Positions 26,092 through 37,500 of a stretch of DNA of 64,000 nt are shown in pieces. How positions within the stretch are numbered: position 1 is the stretch's first letter; each line of letters begins with the position of its first letter. The notes beneath the pieces are model-generated. The model saw only the letters and a list, made by a program, of their open reading frames with translations. It did no database searches and was not told where the DNA came from. Made by a program: the position numbers and the translations under genes. This stretch comes from Amycolatopsis granulosa (GTDB taxonomy: Bacteria; Actinomycetota; Actinomycetes; Mycobacteriales; Pseudonocardiaceae), in assembly GCF_011758745.1 (NCBI RefSeq), contig NZ_JAANOV010000001.1, positions 1,178,001 to 1,242,000 of the forward strand, in the 5' to 3' direction.

Positions 26092-26694
26092 GTGACCCGC
26101 AGCACGACGCGACGGCAGGAACTCGCCGACGCCGCCATCGCCACGCTGGCGCGTTCCGGCACGCGCGGACTGACCCATCGTGCGGTCGACCAGGCCGCCG
26201 GCGTGCCGGAGGGCTCCTGCTCGTACTACTTCCGCACCCGTCAGGCCCTGCTGCAGGCCACGATCGAGCGACTGGTGGAGGTGGACAGCGCCGACCTCGC
26301 TGCCCAGCCGGCCGTCCTGGGCGGGACCGCGGACCCGGACGCAATCGCCGACGCCGCCGTGGACGTCGTCGCGCACTGGATCAGCGCGTCCCGCGAGCGG
26401 ATGCTGGCCCGCTACGAGCTCATGCTGGAGGCGAGCCGGCGCCCCGAGCTCCAGGCCGTCTTCACCGCCGCCCGCGACCACTACCGTGCGCTGGCGGCGG
26501 ACACCCTCCGCGCCCTCGGCGCCATCGATCCGGAGGGGCAGGCCCAGCTGTTCATCGCCTGCCTCGACGGCCTGGTCTTCCGCCACCTGACCGGCGCCGA
26601 CCCGCTCACCGCATCCCGCGGCGAGCAGCGGCGCGCGATGCGTGACCTGCTCCGCGGGTTCACCCGTCCCGCCGCCGACGACCCCGCGGGGTGA
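26092..26694 (+). CDS. TetR family regulator
   Basis: 200 residues from GTG 26092, with GGGAG upstream. The N-terminal helix-turn-helix (LADAAIATLARSGTRGLTHRAVDQAAGVPEGSCSYYFRTRQALLQATIERL) is typical TetR; the C-terminal ligand domain resembles TetR_C_33-type regulators with ARYELMLEASRRPEL. It is divergent from the flavin monooxygenase, and the intergenic region holds two palindromes sharing the CTACA/TGTAG half-site. Autorepression and repression of the monooxygenase are the expected roles. The following 177 bases (26695-26871) contain no gene; they hold the wrbA promoter palindrome at their end. Confidence 0.92.
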   Translation: MTRSTTRRQELADAAIATLARSGTRGLTHRAVDQAAGVPEGSCSYYFRTRQALLQATIERLVEVDSADLAAQPAVLGGTADPDAIADAAVDVVAHWISASRERMLARYELMLEASRRPELQAVFTAARDHYRALAADTLRALGAIDPEGQAQLFIACLDGLVFRHLTGADPLTASRGEQRRAMRDLLRGFTRPAADDPAG

Positions 26695-26845
26695 ACCGGT
26701 CCACGTGGGTCTCCTCCAGCCGGCGTTCCACGACGCCGGCGCCGACCCGTTCGCGTCCCCGTCCCGGTGGGCCAGGGGCTCGTCGAGCGCCGGCTCGGCC
26801 AGGTCTTCCCGGCCGGATGCGGGCACTTCCAGATACTGGAACCGC

Positions 26846-26877
26846 GGTCACGATCGCCTAGGGTGGCGATCGTGACC
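26846..26877. promoter_or_regulatory. 32-bp perfect palindrome centred on the wrbA-like -10 element
   Basis: Arms GGTCACGATCGCC (26846-26858) and GGCGATCGTGACC (26865-26877) are perfect 13-base inverted repeats. The 6-base spacer is TAGGGT, which is itself the probable -10 hexamer; the right arm includes the GTG start codon. With the expected leaderless start at 26872, only part of the palindrome would be transcribed, so it acts on DNA, most simply as an operator. Confidence 0.7.
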
Positions 26878-27483
26878 ACCCGCGTTCTCGTCGTGTACTA
26901 CAGCGCCACCGGCAACACCGCGAAGCTGGCCGCCGCGCTGGCGGACGGGGCCGCGGACGCCGGCGCCGAGGTCCGCGTCCGTGGCGTCGCCGAAACCGCG
27001 CCGCCGGAGGCGATCGCCACCAACCCGCGCTGGCAGGCGTGGGTGGACTCCGGACCGCACGACGAGCTCGCGACCCTGGCCGACCTGGAGTGGGCCGACG
27101 GTCTTGCGATCGGCAGCCCGACCCGGTTCGGCGGGCCGGCGAGCCAGCTCAAGTCCTTTCTGGACAGCACCGGTGGCCTGTGGGCCAAGGGAAAGCTGGC
27201 CGACAAGGTCGGCACGTCGTTCACCACCGCGTCGACCGCGCACGGCGGGCTGGAGGCGACCGTGCTGGCGATGAACAACATCTTCTACCACTGGGGCGCG
27301 ATCGTGCTGCCACTCGGCTACGGGCAGCCGCACCTGCTCGAGTCCGGGAACCCCTACGGCGGCTCGTTCGTGTCGCGCAAGTCGGCCGAGCCGGACAAGG
27401 AGTCGCTCGAGGCGCTGCGCATCCAGGGCACGCGGCTCGCCACGATCGCCGGGTACGTCCGCGTCGGGCGCAGCGGCGCCTGA
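26872..27483 (+). CDS. WrbA-like flavodoxin, NAD(P)H:quinone oxidoreductase type
   Basis: 203 residues from GTG 26872. Flavodoxin fold with FMN phosphate loop YYSATGNTAKL (about residues 9-19), ADGLAIGSPTRFGGPASQLKSFLD (the SPTR segment binds FMN), GTSFTTASTAHGG and VLPLGYGQPHLLESGNPYGGS. This is the WrbA pattern; such enzymes reduce quinones by two electrons. It lies between the TetR gene and an EamA transporter. Its promoter is the 32-bp palindrome described separately, so its control is probably tight. An earlier in-frame ATG (26767) would skip the promoter and is rejected. Confidence 0.9.
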   Translation: MTTRVLVVYYSATGNTAKLAAALADGAADAGAEVRVRGVAETAPPEAIATNPRWQAWVDSGPHDELATLADLEWADGLAIGSPTRFGGPASQLKSFLDSTGGLWAKGKLADKVGTSFTTASTAHGGLEATVLAMNNIFYHWGAIVLPLGYGQPHLLESGNPYGGSFVSRKSAEPDKESLEALRIQGTRLATIAGYVRVGRSGA

Positions 27484-27592
27484 ACACGCAGGCACCCGCT
27501 CGTGCCGGTAACCAGCCATCGAGTTTGACCGGTTAGCCGAGGCCGTCCGGAACGCGGTACCGCCGCGGCGGCGGGCATCCTAGGGTGGCCTG

Positions 27593-28552
27593 GTGGTCAC
27601 CGAAATTCCCGCGCTCGCGCCGACGTTCGTCCCGCACCGCCGGCGGGGCACGGCGCTGATCCTGGTCTCCTCGCTCTGCTTCGGCAGCTCCGGCACCATC
27701 GCCAAACCGGCGATGCTCGCGGGGCTGTCCGCCGAACAGGTCGCGGCGGCGCGGGTCGGGCTCGCCGCGCTGGTGCTGGCGGCCGGGGTGGCCCTGGTGA
27801 AGCCGTCGTTGCTGCGCGTCCGCCGCGCGGAATGGCCCCTGCTGCTCGGGTACGGGCTGCTCGGCGTCGCGGGGGTGCAGCTGTGCTACTTCGTCGCCGC
27901 GGGACGGCTGCCGGTCGGCATCGCGATCCTGCTCGAGTTCACCTCCCCCGTGCTGATCGCGCTGTGGACGCGGTTCGTCCGCGGGGTGCGGCTGCCGGGC
28001 CGCATGTGGGCCGGGATCGCGCTCGCCATGGCCGGTCTCGCCGGGGTCGCCCAGGTGTGGCAGGGGCTCAGCCTGGACGCGGTGGGCCTGCTCGCCGGCC
28101 TCGGCGCGGCGCTGTGCTCCGCGGCGTACTTCCTCCTCGGCGAGCACGGCGTGAGCACCCGCAGCCCGATCGGCATGGTCACCTGGGGGATGGTCATCGG
28201 CGCGGTCGCGGTGTGCGCGGTGGCCCCGCCGTGGACGATGCCCGGCGACGTGCTCACCGCGTCCGCCGCGATCGGCCCGTGGCACGCGCCGGTGTGGCTG
28301 CTGCTGGTCGCCGTCGCGGTGTGGTCGACCGTGCTGGCCTACGCGATCGGCCTCTCCGCGCTGCGGCATCTGCCCGCCGCCGTCGCGAGCGTGATCGGCC
28401 TGCTCGAAGCGGTCGTGGCGACCGCCACGGCGTGGGCCTTGCTGCACGAGACCCTGGACTGGCCCCAGCTGGCCGGGGCGGTGGTCCTGCTCGGCGGGGC
28501 GCTGATCGTGCAGCTGAACTCGCCGCGGCCGCAGGTTCCGGACGCCCCCTAG
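27593..28552 (+). CDS. EamA/DMT-family transporter
   Basis: 319 residues with ten hydrophobic helices in two similar halves (SSLCFGSSGTIAKPAMLAGL at the start, and GLLAGLGAALCSAAYFLLGEHG for the second EamA repeat), ending VLLGGALIVQL. Drug/metabolite transporters of this kind export amino acids or other small molecules. GTG 27593 is six bases after TAGGGT (27581-27586), so the transcript is probably leaderless. Its 3' end overlaps the convergent VWA gene by 4 bases. The substrate is unknown. Confidence 0.9.
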   Translation: MVTEIPALAPTFVPHRRRGTALILVSSLCFGSSGTIAKPAMLAGLSAEQVAAARVGLAALVLAAGVALVKPSLLRVRRAEWPLLLGYGLLGVAGVQLCYFVAAGRLPVGIAILLEFTSPVLIALWTRFVRGVRLPGRMWAGIALAMAGLAGVAQVWQGLSLDAVGLLAGLGAALCSAAYFLLGEHGVSTRSPIGMVTWGMVIGAVAVCAVAPPWTMPGDVLTASAAIGPWHAPVWLLLVAVAVWSTVLAYAIGLSALRHLPAAVASVIGLLEAVVATATAWALLHETLDWPQLAGAVVLLGGALIVQLNSPRPQVPDAP

Positions 28553-30150
28553 GCCCCGGTCAGCCGCGCCAGCGCGGTGTAGAACACGTCGGTGATCCGG
28601 GCCGGGTCCGGGGCCGCGAACGCCTGCCCCGACGTCGGCGCGGCGATCGCCGCCAGCTCGGTCACGTCGACGTCCGGCCCGACGCCGATCCCGACGATCG
28701 CCACCGGCCGCGCCGGATCGGCCAGCCGGGCCAGCTCCGCCACCAGCGCGTCCCGGCCGGTGCCGGCCACGTCGTCGTTGCGGCCGTCGGTGAGGACGAC
28801 GACCAGGTTGAGCCGCCCGGGCTGCCACTCCGCGGACGCCAGCCGGTAGGCGGCCAGCACGGTGTCGTACAGCCCGGTGGCACCGCCCGGCGCCGGCTCG
28901 ATCGCCCGCAACCGGTCCGCCGCGCCGGCGGCGAGCTGCTCGCTCACCGGCCGCAGCGGCAGCAGCTCGCGGTAGTCCCGGTCGCCGTCCAGCCGCCTGG
29001 CGAACTCCCACACCGCGATTTCCGAGGTGGGCTGGAACAGCCCGAGCGCGCGCGCCGCCGCGTCGGTGGTGAGCTGCATCCGGGTCCGGCCGGTGCCGGG
29101 TACCACCGCGGTCATCGAGTCCGACACGTCGATCAGCACCCGGGCGTGCGAGCTGGAGTTGATCCGCGCCCACTGGCCGAGCAGGGCGTCCACGTCGGCA
29201 CCGGGCGGTGCCGGGGCCGGGGGCTGGGCCCGGCTGCTGACGCCGGGCGCCGCACCGTCCCGCAGGTATCGCCCGTCCGGGGTGCGGAACCCGGCCTCGG
29301 CGAGTGCGTTCTGCCCGTCCGGGCCGAGCAGTGCCGAGCGCAGCTGCCCGGCGGCGGCACGCTGGTCCTCCCCCGCGCCGCCGAGCACGGCGAACGGGTA
29401 GTCCAGGGCGGGCGCCTCCGGCTGGTAGCTGGCGACCAGCCGGCCGCCACGCTCGTTGTGGCGCACCAGCGCGTCCTCCGGCACCGGGAACCCGCTCAAC
29501 GGCTGCGCCGGATCACCGAGCCGGGCGAACAGGTCACCGGTCGCCGGCAGCGCGTTCGGGGACAGGCGGCGCAGCGCCGCGGCGTAGCCGTCCGCGGCCG
29601 GCACCGCGGCCCGGATGCCGATCAGCGCGGACAGGCCGGCCGGATCACGCCCCGGATCGGGCACCCCCAGCGTGAGGCCGGGCGCGGTCAGCACGTCCGC
29701 CCACCCCGGTGCCCGCTGCGGCCAGCCGAGCCCGGCGGCGGCCTGCGCGGTCAGCGCGAACACCACTGGTGAGCTGGCGATGCTGGTGCCACCGGCGACC
29801 CCGCTCGCGGTCCGCCGCAGCTGCCACCCCGACTCCGCGATCCACACGTCGGGGAGGACGCCACCGGGCCGCGCCAGCGACTGCGCCACCGTGGGCGGGT
29901 CGACGGCGTTGACCTCGAAAGCCGCGCACCCGGACTGGGCCACGCGGCGCGCGACCTGCGCGACTACCGGGGCGACCGCGGGCGCCGCGGCGACCCGGAC
30001 CACCACGGGCCGGTCGCATCCGCTCCGGCCGCGCACCACGCCGGCCGTGGTCCAGGCGGTCCAGGCGGCCCCGGCGAGCAGGACGAGGACGCCGGGGATC
30101 ACCCAGGCCCGCGACGGTGACCGGCGCGCGCGAGACGAATGCCGGCCCAC
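28549..30150 (-). CDS. Substrate-binding-like plus VWA-domain surface protein
   Basis: 533 residues. A basic N-terminus and one signal anchor (WVIPGVLVLLAGAAWTAW) lead to an extracytoplasmic region of about 280 residues resembling a type 2 solute-binding fold (VVVRVAAAPAVAPVV ... VDPPTVAQSL), then a VWA domain with an intact MIDAS (DVSDSM near residue 341, later Thr in ATGLYD and Asp in LTDGRND). This pairing is found in actinobacterial ABC-type binding proteins of unknown ligand. Start GTG 30150 is preceded by GGAGG. It overlaps the EamA gene by 4 bases at the 3' end. No permease or ATPase gene is nearby, so it may be a cell-surface adhesin or sensor. Confidence 0.85.
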   Translation of the reverse strand: MGRHSSRARRSPSRAWVIPGVLVLLAGAAWTAWTTAGVVRGRSGCDRPVVVRVAAAPAVAPVVAQVARRVAQSGCAAFEVNAVDPPTVAQSLARPGGVLPDVWIAESGWQLRRTASGVAGGTSIASSPVVFALTAQAAAGLGWPQRAPGWADVLTAPGLTLGVPDPGRDPAGLSALIGIRAAVPAADGYAAALRRLSPNALPATGDLFARLGDPAQPLSGFPVPEDALVRHNERGGRLVASYQPEAPALDYPFAVLGGAGEDQRAAAGQLRSALLGPDGQNALAEAGFRTPDGRYLRDGAAPGVSSRAQPPAPAPPGADVDALLGQWARINSSSHARVLIDVSDSMTAVVPGTGRTRMQLTTDAAARALGLFQPTSEIAVWEFARRLDGDRDYRELLPLRPVSEQLAAGAADRLRAIEPAPGGATGLYDTVLAAYRLASAEWQPGRLNLVVVLTDGRNDDVAGTGRDALVAELARLADPARPVAIVGIGVGPDVDVTELAAIAAPTSGQAFAAPDPARITDVFYTALARLTGA

Positions 30151-30220
30151 CTCGCACCGCCTCCGCCTCGTCGCCCGTGCCGCTGACCCGATCCACGGTA
30201 AGGGGTGCGGCGGCGATCAG

Positions 30221-33078
<2,858 letters not shown>

Positions 33079-34560
33079 TCAGCGGACCTTGTGCGTCACC
33101 GTCTCGGTCAGCTGGCCGCCGCCCTTCTTCGACACCAGGCAGTAGATGCTCCGCACCGGGTCCTCGTAGGACCGCTGGGGCGGTTGCTCCCAGGCGGCCT
33201 GGGACGGCACGAGGGCGCGGTAGTCCAGGGTGGGCCGGGCGGCCTCGGCGACGGTGCCGGAGTGGAAGCTCATCGAGCAGAACGCCTCGGCGTAGCGGCG
33301 CAGCGGCTCGGCGCCGGGGTAGGCGACGAACGCGGCTTCGGAGTGGCCCGAACCGCCCTGGCCGAGGCTCTCGGTCTCGTCGTAGACCTCCAGCTCGTGG
33401 GACTTGTCGCAGCTGACCTCGTTGTCCGTGCCGAGGCTGTAGCCGGTCTGGAGGCGGCCGTTGAAGCACGAGTACGAGCGGTTCGGCTCGAACTGCAGGT
33501 CGCCGCCCTGCCCGTAGGTCATGGTCGGCAGCATGGCGGGATCGCCGGGTCCGGTCGCCCACCACTTCCCGGCCAGGAAACCGCCGGCCAGCAGCACGAC
33601 CCCGGCCAGTGCACCGGCGGCTGCCCACCACCCGCGGCGGCTCCGGCGTGGTGGCGCGGGAGCGAACTGCGTCGGCGCGGGCGCCGGGTGGACGGCCGTG
33701 GTGACCCCGCCGGGCGGGACGTTCTGCGCCGCGATGCCGAGCAGGTGCCCGGCCTGGTCGTAGGAGATCCGCCCCTCCGGTTTGGACACCAGCAGGCCCA
33801 TGATCGCCGACGCGAGCGGCCCCTGGACCCTGGTCAGGTACGGCACCTCGGTGACGATCGCGTGCAGGGTCGCCGCCGTGGTCGGCCGTTCGAACGCCAT
33901 CACGCCCTCGGCGGCCAGGAACAGGGCCGCGCCCAGCGACCACAGGTCGGACGCGGGCAGGGCCTCCTGGCCCGCCAGCCGCTCCGGTGCCATGAACGCG
34001 GGCGAGCCGACGATCGTCCCGCTCGCGGTCAGCCGCGGATCGTCGATCGCGGTCGCGATACCGAAGTCGGTGAGCTTCACCCGCCCGTTCGCGCCGACCA
34101 TGATGTTGCCGGGTTTCACGTCGCGGTGCACGATCCCGGCCGCGTGCGCGGTGCGCAGCGCGGAGAGCACCTGCTGCCCGATCGCGGCCACCTGCTGCGG
34201 CGGCAGCGGGCCGTGCCGCCGCACCAGGTCGCCCAGCGTGGGCGCCTCGACCAGCTCCATCACGATGAACGTGGCGCCGTCCTCGGCGACCACGTCGAAG
34301 ACGGTGACGATCGCCGGATCGTTCAACCGTCCGGCGGTGCGCACCTCACGCAGCACCCGGCCGCTGAACACGGCCTCCTCCGCGCCGTCGGGCAGGCGCA
34401 GTTCCTTGATCGCCACCTGGCGCCCGATGATCTGGTCGTGCCCGCGCCAGACCACGCCCATCCCGCCGCGGCCCAGCTCGCCCAGGATCGTGTAGCGACC
34501 GGCGACGACCCGCCCGCCGTCCGGTCGCGCCGTGGCCTGCCGGGTCTGCTCTTCGGTCAA
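33079..34560 (-). CDS. Receptor Ser/Thr protein kinase with septum-formation-like sensor domain
   Basis: 493 residues from TTG 34560 (GGAG 6 bases upstream). Kinase domain residues about 23-280: G-loop LGRGGMGVVWRG, Lys 52 in VAIKEL, catalytic HRDVKPGN (145-152), DFG (165-167), and APERL. A Pro-rich linker, one membrane helix (about 303-323, WWAAAGALAGVVLLAG), then an external domain with four Cys (SCFNGR, VSCDKSHELEVYDE, AFCSMSF, IYCLVSKKG) resembling the actinobacterial septum-formation domain (VxCxxxHxxEVY). The domain may sense envelope or cell-wall state. It lies alone between mntH and dapA-rnj; the partner is unknown. Confidence 0.9.
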   Translation of the reverse strand: MTEEQTRQATARPDGGRVVAGRYTILGELGRGGMGVVWRGHDQIIGRQVAIKELRLPDGAEEAVFSGRVLREVRTAGRLNDPAIVTVFDVVAEDGATFIVMELVEAPTLGDLVRRHGPLPPQQVAAIGQQVLSALRTAHAAGIVHRDVKPGNIMVGANGRVKLTDFGIATAIDDPRLTASGTIVGSPAFMAPERLAGQEALPASDLWSLGAALFLAAEGVMAFERPTTAATLHAIVTEVPYLTRVQGPLASAIMGLLVSKPEGRISYDQAGHLLGIAAQNVPPGGVTTAVHPAPAPTQFAPAPPRRSRRGWWAAAGALAGVVLLAGGFLAGKWWATGPGDPAMLPTMTYGQGGDLQFEPNRSYSCFNGRLQTGYSLGTDNEVSCDKSHELEVYDETESLGQGGSGHSEAAFVAYPGAEPLRRYAEAFCSMSFHSGTVAEAARPTLDYRALVPSQAAWEQPPQRSYEDPVRSIYCLVSKKGGGQLTETVTHKVR

Positions 34561-34626
34561 CGTGGCTCCGGGTGATCGCTGGGACTGGGGACAGCCGGAT
34601 GGTAATCCGCCCGTCGCCGGACCCGG

Positions 34627-35865
34627 TCAGCGCGCGAAGGTGAGGTAGATCAGGACCGCGTTCAGCATGATGATCACCGCGGCGATCGCCCACGCCAGGG
34701 TCGTGGTGACGCGGTGGTTGGCCGCCGCGCCCATCAGGGTCCGGTCACTGGTCAGCCGCACCAGCGGCACCAGCGCGAACGGGATGCCGAACGACAGCAC
34801 CACCTGGGAGACGACCAGCGCGCGGCTGGGATCCACCCCGATCGCGAGGACCACGATCGCGGGCAGCAGCGTGATCACCCGGCGCAGCAGCAACGGGATC
34901 CGCTTGCGCAGCAGGCCCTGCATGATCATCGCCCCGGCGTAGGCGCCGACGGACGTCGAGGCCAGGCCAGAGGCCAGCAACCCGATCGCGAACAGCAGTG
35001 CCACGACCGGCCCGAGCGTGTCCCCGACCGCGGCGTGCGCGGCCGCGATCGAGTGAACGCCGGCACTGCCCCGCAGGTTGGTCGCGGCCAGCAGCACCAT
35101 CGCCAGGTTCACCGCGCCGGCCAGCAGCATCGCCAGCCCCACGTCCAGCCGGGTGATCCGCAGCAGGCGCGACCGGCGGCCGTCCCCGACCCGCCCGTAC
35201 CGGTCGCGGGCGAGCCCGGAGTGCAGGTAGACGGCGTGGGGCATGACGGTCGCGCCGAGCATCGCGGCGGCGATCAGGACGCTCTCGGGACCGGCGAAGC
35301 GCGGGACCAGGCCGGCCGCGACGTCCGCCGCGGGCGGTGGCTGCACGAACACGCTGGCCAGGAACCCGACCGCGATGATCCCCAGCAGGCCGGTGACGAC
35401 CCGCTCGAACGGGCGCTGGCCGCGCCGGTCCTGCACCAGCAGCAGCACCATCGACACCACGCCGGTGATCACACCGCCGATCAGCAGCGGCAGGTCGAAC
35501 AGCAGGTTCAACGCGATCGCGCCACCGACGACCTCGGCCAGGTCCGTGGCGATCGCGACCGCCTCGGCCTGCGCCCAGAAGCCCAGCCGCGCCGCACGCG
35601 GCATCCGGTCACGCAGGTTCTCCGGCAGGGACTGCCCGGTGACCAGGCCCAGTTTCGCGGACAGGTACTGCACCAGGCCGGCCATCGCATTGGCGGCGAC
35701 GATGACCCACACCAGCAGGTAACCGAACTGGGCGCCGGCGCTGACGTTGGACGCGACGTTGCCCGGGTCCACGTAGGCGACCGCGGCGACGAACGCCGGC
35801 CCGAGCAGCAGCGAGCCGGAGCGCACCCGCTTCAGCCGGGGTCCCAGCTGTTCCGTCAGCGCCAT
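34627..35865 (-). CDS. mntH: Nramp-family Mn/Fe transporter
   Basis: 412 residues, about eleven helices. The Nramp hallmarks are intact: DPGNVASN in helix 1 (metal-binding) and the MPHAVYLHS motif in helix 6. ATG 35865 is preferred; the same frame runs further upstream but through promoter sequence. The gene is divergent from a TetR regulator. In the shared region a DtxR/IdeR-like box (35886-35904) lies 20 bases before the ATG, so expression is probably repressed by metal. Whether it carries manganese or iron in this organism cannot be told from the sequence; the DPGN and MPH motifs favour Mn. Confidence 0.92.
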   Translation of the reverse strand: MALTEQLGPRLKRVRSGSLLLGPAFVAAVAYVDPGNVASNVSAGAQFGYLLVWVIVAANAMAGLVQYLSAKLGLVTGQSLPENLRDRMPRAARLGFWAQAEAVAIATDLAEVVGGAIALNLLFDLPLLIGGVITGVVSMVLLLVQDRRGQRPFERVVTGLLGIIAVGFLASVFVQPPPAADVAAGLVPRFAGPESVLIAAAMLGATVMPHAVYLHSGLARDRYGRVGDGRRSRLLRITRLDVGLAMLLAGAVNLAMVLLAATNLRGSAGVHSIAAAHAAVGDTLGPVVALLFAIGLLASGLASTSVGAYAGAMIMQGLLRKRIPLLLRRVITLLPAIVVLAIGVDPSRALVVSQVVLSFGIPFALVPLVRLTSDRTLMGAAANHRVTTTLAWAIAAVIIMLNAVLIYLTFAR

Positions 35866-35885
35866 CCGCCCTCCCGCAGGCGATT

Positions 35886-35904
35886 TTAGGTGGACCGAAC
35901 TTTC
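35886..35904. promoter_or_regulatory. DtxR/IdeR/MntR-like box before mntH
   Basis: TTAGGTGGACCGAACTTTC matches the 19-bp iron box consensus TTAGGTTAGSCTAACCTAA at 12 of 19 positions, including the whole left arm TTAGGT. It lies 20 bases upstream of the mntH ATG. Either a DtxR-type iron or manganese repressor would fit. Confidence 0.5.
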
Positions 35905-36006
35905 GAGTACACCGGCCCCAACCGTGGCTTTCGTCGCAGCTCGACTACCCCGCACCGCGGAAGTTAGTCGCCGGACATCCCTGACCGGAAGTGCTAAACT
36001 TCGACC

Positions 36007-36681
36007 GTGCGGTCAAAAGATGCGGCCTCAGGTGCGGAAACTTTCCTCACCCGAGCGCGGCGGAGGCAGTTCGTCGCGTGCGCGACGGCGGCCTTGGTCG
36101 AGCTGGGCTACGGCGGCACGTCCCTCGCCGAGGTGGCGCGCCGGGCCGGGGTGTCGAAGAGCGTGGTGCTCTACCACTTCTCGTCCCGCGCGGAGCTGAT
36201 GGAGGCGGTGGTCGACCAGCTCTACGGCGACGCGGTGGAACCGATCCACGCGGCGGTGACCGCGGCACGCGACGACCGGGAACGGGTGCTGGCCTACGTC
36301 CGCGCCTGCGTGCTCTTCACGTGGGAGCACCAGACCGAGGCGAAGGCGGTGCTGGAGGTCGCGCGCAACCTGCGCCGCGCCGATGGCTCGCCGCGCTACA
36401 CGGCGGCGGAGGGCGCGGGGGTCGTCGGCTTCGTACAGGGCCTGCTGGAGGCGGGCCAGCGGTCCGGCCGGCTGGGCGACTTCGACGCCTGGACGCTCGC
36501 GGTGATGCTCCGCGCCACGATCGACGCCCTGTCCGAGCAGTTCATGACCGACCCGGCCCTCGACGGACCGCGGGTGGCCGGCCACTTCGCCGACCTCGTC
36601 GACCGGATGATCACGCCCCGGGGAACGAGCTCCACCGGCCCGGCGAGCCGGCCGGCCGCACCGGGGGAGGAACCCGGGTGA
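36007..36681 (+). CDS. TetR family regulator
   Basis: 224 residues. Helix-turn-helix region RRRQFVACATAALVELGYGGTSLAEVARRAGVSKSVVLYHFSSRAELMEAVVDQLYG is typical of the TetR family with a large C-terminal ligand pocket (LLEAGQRSGRLGDFDAWTLAVMLRATIDA). GTG 36007 follows TAAACT by six bases (35995-36000), so it is probably leaderless. It overlaps a frameshifted membrane-protein gene by 4 bases (GTGA). A metal box belonging to mntH lies further upstream. Ligand unknown. Confidence 0.9.
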   Translation: MRSKDAASGAETFLTRARRRQFVACATAALVELGYGGTSLAEVARRAGVSKSVVLYHFSSRAELMEAVVDQLYGDAVEPIHAAVTAARDDRERVLAYVRACVLFTWEHQTEAKAVLEVARNLRRADGSPRYTAAEGAGVVGFVQGLLEAGQRSGRLGDFDAWTLAVMLRATIDALSEQFMTDPALDGPRVAGHFADLVDRMITPRGTSSTGPASRPAAPGEEPG

Positions 36682-37108
36682 ACCCCGATGCGCGCCACCC
36701 GTACCCGCCGCCGGACCACTCCGCCGCAGGAACCGTGATGCATTCCGCTGTGCGCCGCGCCCGGCTGCTCGTCGGCGGCTACCTCGCGCTGAGCGTCGCC
36801 ACTCTCGCCGTCGCCGCCGGGCACGCCACGTCAGCGACGCGGTGTGGGTGCGGTCGGTGATCGTCGCCGCCACCGCCGTGCTGATGTTCGCGTTCGCTCA
36901 CCGGGCGGTCCGCGGGTCCCGCGGTGCGTGGCGGCGGTGGCGCGTGATGGCCGCGGTCATGATCGTGGCGATCGTGGTGATCGTCGCGATCCCCGGGGCG
37001 TTCCCCGTCTGGCTGCGGATCGAGCAGGGGGTGTGCGGCCTGCTGCTGATCGCGGTGGTCGCGTTGATCAGCCGCAGGTCGGTGCGCGCCACCTTCGACG
37101 CGCACTAG
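36678..37108 (+). pseudogene. Small four-helix membrane protein, broken by a one-base frameshift
   Basis: The first half (from GTG 36678; RARLLVGGYLALSVATLAVAAGHA) and the second half (VWVRSVIVAATAVLMFAFAHRAVRGSRGAWRRWRVMAAVMIVAIVVIVAIPGAFPVWLRIEQGVCGLLLIAVVA) belong to one conserved actinobacterial membrane protein of about 143 residues but are in different frames. The slip lies at about 36822-36830 (GGGCACGCCACGTC): one extra base would give H-V-S-D-A-V-W. The gene overlaps the TetR stop and would be its operon partner. Like dinB, it may be truly broken or a sequencing error. Function unknown. Confidence 0.78.
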
Positions 37109-37500
37109 GCGGCCGCCGCCGTGGTCACCTCGTGCCCGGCCGCACGCAGCGCCTGCACCGCGCGGGCCAGCTCGGCGTCCTTCACCAGCACGTGGTCGGT
37201 GTCGAACGTGGACAGGGTGACCAGCGCGACCCCGGCCGAGGCGAGCTCGCTGGCCAGCGCGGCGATGATCCCGGTCAGCGTGAACGACAGCGGGCCGCGC
37301 ACGGTCAGCAGCCGCCAGCCGGGCTCCACGCGGGCACCGGCGGGCGCCAGGGCCGCGGGGCAGATCACCGACGTCTCGGCCGGGGTGCGGGTGACCGAGA
37401 CGAGCCCGTCCGGCGCGGTCAGCTCCGGCAGGGCCGTGCCCGGATCGAGCCGGGCCACGGCGTACTCCCCCGGCTGCACGTCGATGGCGAGCCGTTTCAC
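37105..37500 (-). CDS. ACT-domain amino-acid-binding protein
   Basis: 131 residues from GTG 37500, overlapping the thyX stop (GTGA). Two ACT-like units: [20 protein letters not shown], and [59 protein letters not shown], the arrangement of small CASTOR/ACT7-type proteins annotated as ACT domain-containing. Probably a ligand-sensing or allosteric protein. Co-translated with thyX. Confidence 0.86.
   Translation of the reverse strand: MKRLAIDVQPGEYAVARLDPGTALPELTAPDGLVSVTRTPAETSVICPAALAPAGARVEPGWRLLTVRGPLSFTLTGIIAALASELASAGVALVTLSTFDTDHVLVKDAELARAVQALRAAGHEVTTAAAA

Noticed and set aside
24005..28552. A natural-product gene cluster (acyltransferase, monooxygenase, TetR, transporter)
   Set aside because: Genes lie on alternating strands with separate promoters and no core biosynthetic enzyme.
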